Shown: positions 47,903 to 60,280 of the stretch, piece after piece | How positions within the stretch are numbered: the stretch's first letter is position 1 | Layout: each line of letters begins with the position of its first letter | Assembly (NCBI RefSeq): GCF_001514205.1 | Contig: NZ_KQ948789.1 | Span: 23,117 to 87,116 of the forward strand | Direction: 5' to 3' | DNA: 64,000 bases | Source of the DNA: Streptomyces griseoruber | Lineage (GTDB): Bacteria; Actinomycetota; Actinomycetes; Streptomycetales; Streptomycetaceae | Made by a program: the position numbers and the translations under genes | Notes under the pieces: generated by a model | Database searches by the model: none | What the model was told of the DNA's origin: nothing | The model's input: only the letters and a program-made list of their open reading frames with translations

Positions 47903-49368
47903 CTGCCCGCCTCCTCACTACACCCGAAAGAGCCCTGCAGGGGTTCGGCCACGAGGTCGACGCCCTCGGTGCCGACCACCTTCGCCTCGACCATACGGCC
48001 GACGGCCAGACCTTCGCCCGATGTGAGCAGCACCTGTCCGTCGGTCTCCGGCGCCTGGTGCGCCCCCCGGCCGTGCACACCGTCCTCGTCCAGGGACTCC
48101 ACGAGCACGTGTACGGTCTCGCCGACGCGCTCCTCGGCCCGCTGCGAGACGAGTTCCTCGGCGAGCCGGGAGACCCGGGCGAGCCGCTCGGCGACGAGGT
48201 CCTCGTCGAGCTTGTTCTCGTAGGTCGCGGCCTCGGTGCCCTCCTCGTCGGAGTACCCGAAGACACCGATGGCGTCCAGTCGCGCGCCGTTCAGGAACCG
48301 CTCCAGCTCGGCCAGGTCGGCCTCGGACTCGCCGGGGAAGCCGACGATGAAGTTGGAGCGCACGCCCGCCTGGGGCGCCTTGCCGCGGATGGTGTCGAGC
48401 AGTTCCAGGAACCGGTCGGTGTCGCCGAAGCGGCGCATCGCGCGCAGCACCCCGGGCGCGGAGTGCTGGAAGGACAGGTCGAAGTAGGGCGCGATCTTGG
48501 GCGTGGACGTCAGGACGTCGATGAGACCGGGCCGCATCTCGGCGGGCTGGAGGTAGCTGACCCGCACCCGCTCGAGGCCGTCGATCTCCGCGAGCTCGGG
48601 CAGCAGCGACTCCAGCAGCCGGATGTCGCCCAGGTCCTTGCCGTAGGAGGTGTTGTTCTCGGAGACCAGCATGATCTCCTTGACGCCCTGCTCGGCCAGC
48701 CACCGAGATTCGTTCAGCACGTCGCTCGGCCGGCGCGAGATGAAGGAGCCGCGGAAGGACGGGATGGCGCAGAAGGAGCAGCGCCGGTCGCAGCCGGAGG
48801 CGAGCTTCACCGAGGCGACGGGGGCGCCGTCGAGGCGGCGGCGCAGGGGCGCGCGAGGGCCGGACTGCGGGGCGAGACCCACGGGCAGGTCCACCGGGGC
48901 ACCGTGCCCGGGCAGCGCCACGTCGGTCGCGGACTGCCGCTCGGCAGGGCTGATCGGCAGCAGCTTGCGCCGGTCGCGCGGAGTGTGGGAGGCGTGGACG
49001 CCGCCGCTCAGGATGGTCTGGAGGCGGTCGGAGATGTCCGCGTAGTCGTCGAAGCCGAGCACGCCGTCGGCTTCGGGAAGGGCCTCGGCGAGCTCCTTGC
49101 CGTACCGCTCGGCCATGCAGCCCACCGCCACGACGGCCTGGGTTCTGCCGTGGCCCTTGAGGTCGTTGGCCTCCAGGAGGGCGTCGACGGAGTCCTTCTT
49201 GGCGGCCTCGACGAAGCCACAGGTGTTGACGACGGCGACGTCCGCGTCCTCGGCGTCCTCGACGAGCTGCCAGCCGTCCGCCTCCAAACGGCCTGCGAGC
49301 TCCTCCGAGTCCACCTCGTTACGGGCGCAGCCAAGGGTGACCAGTGCGACGGTACGGCGTTCAGGCAT
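47899..49368 (-). CDS. rimO: Ribosomal protein S12 methylthiotransferase RimO
   Basis: 489 residues from ATG at 49368 (MPERRTVALVTLGCARN). Cluster cysteines in TLGCARNEVDSEE, VVNTCGFVE and AVGCMAERYG; radical-SAM cysteines in SGCDRRCSFCAIP. A TRAM domain ends the protein. Adds a methylthio group to Asp88/89 of ribosomal protein S12. The SFCAIPSFRG motif distinguishes RimO from MiaB, which this window also encodes. Overlaps pgsA by four bases. Confidence 0.96.
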   Translation of the reverse strand: MPERRTVALVTLGCARNEVDSEELAGRLEADGWQLVEDAEDADVAVVNTCGFVEAAKKDSVDALLEANDLKGHGRTQAVVAVGCMAERYGKELAEALPEADGVLGFDDYADISDRLQTILSGGVHASHTPRDRRKLLPISPAERQSATDVALPGHGAPVDLPVGLAPQSGPRAPLRRRLDGAPVASVKLASGCDRRCSFCAIPSFRGSFISRRPSDVLNESRWLAEQGVKEIMLVSENNTSYGKDLGDIRLLESLLPELAEIDGLERVRVSYLQPAEMRPGLIDVLTSTPKIAPYFDLSFQHSAPGVLRAMRRFGDTDRFLELLDTIRGKAPQAGVRSNFIVGFPGESEADLAELERFLNGARLDAIGVFGYSDEEGTEAATYENKLDEDLVAERLARVSRLAEELVSQRAEERVGETVHVLVESLDEDGVHGRGAHQAPETDGQVLLTSGEGLAVGRMVEAKVVGTEGVDLVAEPLQGSFGCSEEAGR

Positions 49369-49403
49369 GGGCTCAAGACTACTTTGTCCCACCGACAGCG
49401 AAC

Positions 49404-49440
49404 GTCGACGGGGTTGGCGATCTTGGCCAACCCCGTCGAC
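49404..49440. terminator. Perfect 15-bp hairpin between the rodZ-like gene and rimO
   Basis: GTCGACGGGGTTGGC (49404-49418) is the exact complement of GCCAACCCCGTCGAC (49426-49440), loop GATCTTG. It lies 20 bases beyond the stop of the rodZ-like gene and 36 bases before rimO. No U-tract. Most likely the terminator separating the two units. Confidence 0.8.
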
Positions 49441-49460
49441 TCACACGGATTTCCTCTGCC

Positions 49461-50300
49461 TCACCCAGCCTGCGGGTCGCCCTTGGTGTACGTCAGGCGC
49501 TCCACGGCGCCGGGCTGGAAGTTGTCGTCGATCTTCTTGCCGTTGACGAACAGATCGATCGCCCCGGCGTCGCCGAGGACGAGGTTGATCTTCTCGCTGT
49601 CCTGGAAGGTCTTGGAGTCGCCCTGCTTGAGGAGTCCGTCGAACAGCAGCCGGCCGTTGTGGTCCTTGGCGGAGATCCAGCTGCGGCCGTCGGTCGCGCT
49701 GACCTGGACGGTCACCTTGTCCTGGGGAGCCGCGGCGATGGCGCTGTCGGAGGGCTCGGGCTTCTCGTCGACGGATTTCTCGGTCTTCGGGGTGGGCGAG
49801 GCGGTGACGCCGGCCGTGGGCGTGCTGCCCTCGGCGACGGCGTTCTTGGAGCCGGCCTCGTCGCCGCCCTTGAACGCGGTGAAGCCGACGAAGCCGACCA
49901 CGGCGACGATCGCGGCGACCATGGCCGCCGTCCAGTTCGGTCCGCGCCGCTCGGGACGGATGCGTTCCGCCTCGAACAGCGGGGCGGCGGGGGTCGGCGC
50001 GGGGCGGCCGCCGTGGCTCGCGTCGTACCGTTCGATCAGCGGGGCGGGGTCGAGCCGGACGGCGCGGGCCAGGGTCCGGATGTGCCCGCGCGCGTAGACG
50101 TCACCGCCGCAGGGGGCGAAGTCGTCGGACTCGATGGCACGGATGATGGCGATGCGGACTCGGGTGGCGGTACTGACGTCGTCCACGGTCAGCCCGGCGC
50201 TGATCCGCGCCTGGCGCAGGGCACGACCGATGGAGAAGGGGGCTTCCTCGGACGGGTCTTCGAACGGACGCTCGTCTTCAGGGGAGTTGCCGATGGACAC
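49461..50300 (-). CDS. RodZ-like helix-turn-helix membrane protein
   Basis: 279 residues from GTG at 50300, preceded by AAAGG; a GTG at 50327 is possible but lacks a site. N-terminal HTH_25 domain (IGRALRQARISAGLTVDDVS; YARGHIRTLARAV), one membrane helix (AAMVAAIVAVVGFVGFTAF near residue 135), a Ser/Thr/Pro/Glu linker and a C-terminal DUF4115 beta-domain (WISAKDHNGRLLFDGLLKQGDS in part). RodZ links MreB to the envelope in rods. Located between ftsK and rimO as in many actinobacteria, suggesting a cell-envelope role. Confidence 0.9.
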   Translation of the reverse strand: MSIGNSPEDERPFEDPSEEAPFSIGRALRQARISAGLTVDDVSTATRVRIAIIRAIESDDFAPCGGDVYARGHIRTLARAVRLDPAPLIERYDASHGGRPAPTPAAPLFEAERIRPERRGPNWTAAMVAAIVAVVGFVGFTAFKGGDEAGSKNAVAEGSTPTAGVTASPTPKTEKSVDEKPEPSDSAIAAAPQDKVTVQVSATDGRSWISAKDHNGRLLFDGLLKQGDSKTFQDSEKINLVLGDAGAIDLFVNGKKIDDNFQPGAVERLTYTKGDPQAG

Positions 50301-50356
50301 GGGGGCGCCTTTCGAGCGTGTAGCCACCTGTGCTGGAAGTTCAGTCTAGGGGGGGT

Positions 50357-50500
50357 GCCAAAGGGAGGGGCAACCGGACAGTACGACTTTGTACGCCATC
50401 GGAATGGCCGGTCACGCCGATGACGGCAGCCAGGCACGACCCTCGGTTGAAAGTCGTACCTGTCCTCTCGCTCAACTGGACGTACGCCAAAGGGAAACGG
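50357..50500. promoter_or_regulatory. Extended dyad in the ftsK to rodZ-like intergenic region
   Basis: ggacagtacgacttt (50376-50390) is matched by the complement of aaagtcgtacctgtcc (50450-50465), differing by one base. Outside it, ggcaaccg (near 50370) is matched by cggttgcc (near 50497). The motif ccaaaggga occurs on both sides as a direct repeat. It could form a large stem in a transcript through ftsK's 3' end or serve as a regulator-binding region for the rodZ-like gene. Confidence 0.5.
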
Positions 50501-50556
50501 TTGCCCTGCGGTTTCTAACGGGTGAGTCACGGACCCCCGGCACCCTGACGCAACGC

Positions 50557-53271
50557 CTACCCCGCAGACTCTCCCCGAATCACCGCGAGCACACCGTCCA
50601 GTTCGTCGGGCTTCACGAGAACGTCACGGGCCTTCGAGCCCTCGCTCGGCCCGACGATGTTCCGCGACTCCATGAGGTCCATCAGCCGGCCCGCCTTGGC
50701 GAAGCCGACGCGCAGCTTGCGCTGGAGCATCGAGGTCGAGCCGAACTGGGTGGAGACGACCAGCTCGGCCGCCTGGCACAGCAGGTCGAGGTCGTCGCCG
50801 ATGTCCTCGTCGATCTCCTTCTTCTGCTTGCTGCCGACGGTGACGTCGTCCCGGAAGACGGGCGCCATCTGGTCCTTGCAGTGCTGGACGACGGCCGCGA
50901 CCTCGGCCTCGGTCACGAAGGCGCCCTGCATACGGGTCGGCTTGTTGGCGCCCATCGGCAGGAACAGTCCGTCGCCCTTGCCGATCAGCTTCTCGGCGCC
51001 CGGCTGGTCGAGGATGACCCGCGAGTCGGCGAGCGAGGACGTGGCGAAGGCGAGCCGCGAGGGCACGTTCGCCTTGATCAGACCGGTGACGACGTCGACC
51101 GAGGGCCGCTGGGTGGCGAGCACCAGATGGATGCCGGCCGCGCGCGCGAGCTGGGTGATCCGCACGATCGCGTCCTCGACGTCCCGCGGGGCGACCATCA
51201 TCAGGTCGGCCAGCTCGTCCACGATCACCAGCAGATAGGGGTACGGCTGGAGCTCGCGTTCGCTGCCCTCGGGCGGCTTGACCTTGCCGTTCCTTATGGC
51301 CTCGTTGAAGTCGTCGATGTGCCGGAAGCCGTACGCGGCGAGGTCGTCGTAGCGCAGGTCCATCTCGCGCACGACCCACTGCAACGCCTCGGCGGCCCGC
51401 TTCGGGTTGGTGATGATCGGTGTGATCAGGTGCGGGATGCCCTCGTACGCGGTCAGCTCGACGCGCTTGGGGTCGACGAGGACCATCCGCACGTCCTCGG
51501 GGGTCGCGCGGACCATGACCGAGGTGATCAGGCAGTTGATGCACGAGGACTTGCCGGAGCCGGTGGCTCCGGCGACGAGGATGTGCGGCATCTTCGCCAG
51601 GTTGGCCATCACGTAGCCGCCCTCGACGTCCTTGCCGAGCGCCACCAGCATCGGATGGTCGTCCTCGGCCGCGTCGGCGAGCCGCAGCACGTCCCCGAGG
51701 TTGACCATCTCCCGGTCGGTGTTGGGGATCTCGATGCCGACCGCCGACTTGCCGGGGATCGGGCTGATGATCCGCACGTCCGGGCTGGCGACGGCGTACG
51801 CGATGTTCTTGGTGAGCGCGGTGATCCGCTCGACCTTCACGGCGGGGCCGAGCTCGACCTCGTAGCGGGTGACCGTCGGGCCGCGGGTGAAGCCGGTGAC
51901 GGCGGCGTCGACCTTGAACTCGGTGAAGACGTTCGTCAGCGAGGCGACGACGGCGTCGTTGGCCGCGCTGCGCGCCTTGCCGGGGCCGCCGCGCTCCAGG
52001 AGGTCCAGCGAGGGCAGGGAGTAGGTGATGTCCCCGGAGAGCTGGAGCTGCTCGGCGCGTGGCGGCAGGTCACGGATCTCCTCCGGCGGCGCCTTGGTCA
52101 GATCGGGGACCGCCCCGCCCGTGAGCATCTCCTGCTTCGGCCGCGCTGCCGGGACCGGTGTCGGCGCGGTCGCCTCGCGGTCGCCGCCGCGCACGCCCTG
52201 GGTGAGGTCGGCGACGATCGGGGACGGCGGCAGGCCGTGCATCACGACACCGTCGAGATCGGCCGCGGCGGCCGCGGCGATGTCCACGGCGTCCAGCTCC
52301 CGGTCCTGCGCGGGCTGCGGCACGGCCGAGCGCCGGGGCCGGCCGCGGCGCTCGGAGAGCGCCTCCCGCTCCGCGCCGTCGGGGTCGTACGCCCGGGGCC
52401 CGCCGGAGCGCCGACGGGGGCGCCCGGGCAGCCCCTCGCGCCACTGCTCGTCGTAGCGCGCGTCGTCGTCGGAGAGTTCGTCGTCCGCCTCGGGGTCGTC
52501 CAGCACGCCGAGGCGCACCCCGAGCTGCCGCAGCCGCTGCGGGATCGCGTTGACCGGGGTGGCCGTGACCACCAGCAGCCCGAAGACGGTGAGCAGCACG
52601 AGCAGCGGTACGGCGAGCACCTCGCCCATGGTGTACGTCAGCGGGGTCGCCGCGCCCCAGCCGATGAGGCCGCCGGCGTCCCTTATCGCCTGCATGCCGG
52701 CGCTGCGGGCGGGCGCGCCGCAGGCGATGTGGACCTGGCCGAGGACGCCGATGACGAGCGCGGACAGACCGATCACGATGCGGCCGTTGGCGTCGGGCTG
52801 CTCGGGGTGGCGGATGAAGCGCACGGCGATGACCGCGAGCAGGATCGGCACCAGCAGGTCGAGCCGGCCGAAGGAACCGGTGACGAGGATCTCGACCAGA
52901 TCGCCGACGGGGCCCTTCAGGTCGGCCCAGGTGCCCGCCGCGACGATCAGCGCCATGCCGAGCAGCAGCAGGGCGACGCCGTCCTTGCGGTGGGCGGGGT
53001 CCAGGTTCTTCGCGCCGTTCCCTATCCCCCGGAACACCGCGCCGACGGCGTGCGCCAGGCCCAGCCAGAGGGCGCGCACGAGCCGGTAGATGCCCCCGGT
53101 GGGGCTCGGCGCCGGCTTGGGCGCCGGTGCCGCCTTCTTGGCCGCCGCCTTCTTGGCGGGCGCCTTCCTGGCCGGGGCCTTTTTCGCGGCGGCCTTCTTC
53201 GCCGGGGCCTTCGCGGGAGCAGCCGCCTTCTTGGCGGGCTGCTTCTTCGCTGCGGAGGGACGTGAGGCCAT
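50557..53271 (-). CDS. ftsK: DNA translocase FtsK
   Basis: 904 residues from ATG at 53271. Residues 1-50 are Lys/Ala-rich with repeated KKAPAKKAAA-like units, resembling histone H1 tails. Four to five membrane segments lie in about residues 85-270. A linker and the RecA-like motor follow: GATGSGKSS (Walker A) and IVDELADLMM (Walker B), and the gamma winged helix at the end (LRVGFAKAGRLMDLMES in part). Pumps chromosomal DNA through the septum; in Streptomyces it acts at sporulation septa. Confidence 0.97.
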   Translation of the reverse strand: MASRPSAAKKQPAKKAAAPAKAPAKKAAAKKAPARKAPAKKAAAKKAAPAPKPAPSPTGGIYRLVRALWLGLAHAVGAVFRGIGNGAKNLDPAHRKDGVALLLLGMALIVAAGTWADLKGPVGDLVEILVTGSFGRLDLLVPILLAVIAVRFIRHPEQPDANGRIVIGLSALVIGVLGQVHIACGAPARSAGMQAIRDAGGLIGWGAATPLTYTMGEVLAVPLLVLLTVFGLLVVTATPVNAIPQRLRQLGVRLGVLDDPEADDELSDDDARYDEQWREGLPGRPRRRSGGPRAYDPDGAEREALSERRGRPRRSAVPQPAQDRELDAVDIAAAAAADLDGVVMHGLPPSPIVADLTQGVRGGDREATAPTPVPAARPKQEMLTGGAVPDLTKAPPEEIRDLPPRAEQLQLSGDITYSLPSLDLLERGGPGKARSAANDAVVASLTNVFTEFKVDAAVTGFTRGPTVTRYEVELGPAVKVERITALTKNIAYAVASPDVRIISPIPGKSAVGIEIPNTDREMVNLGDVLRLADAAEDDHPMLVALGKDVEGGYVMANLAKMPHILVAGATGSGKSSCINCLITSVMVRATPEDVRMVLVDPKRVELTAYEGIPHLITPIITNPKRAAEALQWVVREMDLRYDDLAAYGFRHIDDFNEAIRNGKVKPPEGSERELQPYPYLLVIVDELADLMMVAPRDVEDAIVRITQLARAAGIHLVLATQRPSVDVVTGLIKANVPSRLAFATSSLADSRVILDQPGAEKLIGKGDGLFLPMGANKPTRMQGAFVTEAEVAAVVQHCKDQMAPVFRDDVTVGSKQKKEIDEDIGDDLDLLCQAAELVVSTQFGSTSMLQRKLRVGFAKAGRLMDLMESRNIVGPSEGSKARDVLVKPDELDGVLAVIRGESAG

Positions 53272-53454
53272 GGGTGTGAGGTTACCGGGGGAGACGACAG
53301 CGGACACGTGTGCCCGCTGCTTCACCCGTTCGTGTCGGCCCCGCGCAGGCGCGGAACTGACGCGTCCGGGAGAAGGGGGCGGTGAGCCGGCGCATCCGCC
53401 CCCTGGCAGCGGGGAACTGACCGCCGCTCACGCCCAACCGCTCCCGCCTCTCGG

Positions 53455-53527
53455 CTCAGTTCCGCGACGACAGCTGAGTTCTGTGACGACTGCTCAGTTC
53501 TGCGACGACTGCTCAGTTCTGCGACGG
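53455..53527. repeat. 19-base tandem repeat spanning the osaB stop codon
   Basis: Units start at 53455, 53474, 53493 and 53512 (ctcagttctgcgacgactg with a few changes; the last is partial). The TGA of osaB (53515-53513, minus strand) is inside the fourth unit. Weaker ggaactgac-type repeats continue to about 53350. The period equals that of the repeat at 15495, although the sequences differ. Confidence 0.85.
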
Positions 53528-54196
53528 CACCGAGGCGGCGCCGTTGCCCGTGCCCGGCTCCAGCGCGTCCAGCGCCCGGCGCAGGCCGGTGAGTTTGCGC
53601 TCCAGATGCGCCGCCGTGGCCACCGCGGCCGCGTCCGCCGACTCGTCGTCGAGCTGCTTGGACAGCGCCTCCGCCTGCTCCTCGACGGCCGCGAGCCGTG
53701 CGGACAGCTCGGCCAGCAGCCCGGCCGGCTCCTTGGCGCCGCCCGCCGCGGCCTTGTCGCCCCCCTCCAACTGGAGCCGGAGCAGCGCCGCCTGCTCCCT
53801 CAGCTGGCAGTTCTTCATGTACAGCTCGACGAACACCGAGACCTTCGCGCGCAGCACCCACGGGTCGAACGGCTTGGAGATGTAGTCCACCGCTCCGGCC
53901 GCATACCCCCGGAAGGTGTGATGCGGGCCGTGGTTGATCGCCGTGAGGAAGATGATCGGGATGTCCCTGGTGCGTTCTCGCCGCTTGATGTGCGCGGCCG
54001 TTTCGAAACCGTCCATTCCCGGCATCTGGACGTCCAGCAGAATGACCGCGAAGTCGTCCGTCAGCAGTGCTTTGAGCGCCTCTTCCCCGGACGATGCCCG
54101 CACCAGCGTCTGATCGAGCGCCGAGAGGATCGCCTCCAGCGCCAGCAGATTCTCCGGCCGGTCATCGACCAGGAGGATCTTGGCCTTCTGCACCAT
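53513..54196 (-). CDS. osaB: Osmoadaptation response regulator OsaB
   Basis: 227 residues from ATG at 54196, preceded by GAGGAGGG. Receiver domain: DD at 11-12, Asp55 in LLDVQMPGMDG, Lys108 in ISKPFD. The C-terminal ~90 residues are a coiled coil (KNCQLREQAALLRLQLE; ARLAAVEEQAEALSKQLDDE), without a DNA-binding domain. Matches OsaB of S. coelicolor, needed for osmoadaptation and development. The kinase osaA follows upstream on the same strand, 262 bases away. The stop lies in a tandem repeat. Confidence 0.93.
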   Translation of the reverse strand: MVQKAKILLVDDRPENLLALEAILSALDQTLVRASSGEEALKALLTDDFAVILLDVQMPGMDGFETAAHIKRRERTRDIPIIFLTAINHGPHHTFRGYAAGAVDYISKPFDPWVLRAKVSVFVELYMKNCQLREQAALLRLQLEGGDKAAAGGAKEPAGLLAELSARLAAVEEQAEALSKQLDDESADAAAVATAAHLERKLTGLRRALDALEPGTGNGAASVPSQN

Positions 54197-54458
54197 GGCC
54201 CGCCCTCCTCGCCCCGGCAGTGCACCGGGCGCCGCCCCTGGGGACGACTCCTTTGCGCCGCCCTTCCTTGTGCCGGTCATGGTAGCCGCACCCCGACCGT
54301 CGCCACACCCTGTCACCGTGATGTCACTGTGCACGTAGCAGGAACGCGGCAGGAGACCAGAAGGTTCCCCGATCCGCGCCCCGCTACACGACCCGGCGCG
54401 CCCCCGGTCGGCAACCTCTCACGACTTCCGTCGCATCCCGTCACATGAGCCGATCCGG

Positions 54459-59903
<5,445 letters not shown>

Positions 59904-60280
59904 TTGTCCCTCCCGCAGGGATTCGACCGTTACGCTGTGCTGAGGTATTGCTACTTGACGTTGCCGCTTACCGCAGGGTCTTCCGCCTGATCCAACCAGG
60001 CGGACCCGGGGGGCTGCTGCCCCCTGTACTCAGAAGACACCCAGTCTGCCCGGACCTTCACAAGAAGCTTGCCCAGTGTTTCACCCTCTCCGAACCCGGC
60101 CATAACAGTTCGGCAGCTTCGCACATCGTCCGCACACCCATGGGGCGGAAACACTGGTGACCGGCATCCGAACGGGCGGGGAAGGTAAGTAACCTTGCAT
60201 GCGGCTGTCCAGCCGCGCCGGTCCGTCCGGCCTGGGCGGTGGCACGAGGCACGAGCGGGCATCGGAGGGGCGGCCGCAAC
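59904..60280. other. Divergent osaA-osaC promoter region
   Basis: No gene is supported in these 377 bases. It contains two hairpins, CCGCCTG/CAGGCGG (59983-60003) and GGGGG/CCCCC around 60008-60025, and less GC-rich stretches near 59940-59970 and 60100-60130 that could hold the promoters. I searched for sigma-B (GGGTAC) motifs and found none clear enough to report. Confidence 0.5.

Noticed and set aside
50389..53265. A 958-codon open frame antisense to ftsK
   Set aside because: Shadow of the ftsK codon bias without ribosome-binding site or recognisable fold.
60100..60280. Sigma-B promoter for osaC
   Set aside because: osaC is linked to sigma-B, so I looked for GNNT-N14-16-GGGTAC/T in both orientations and found no acceptable match.
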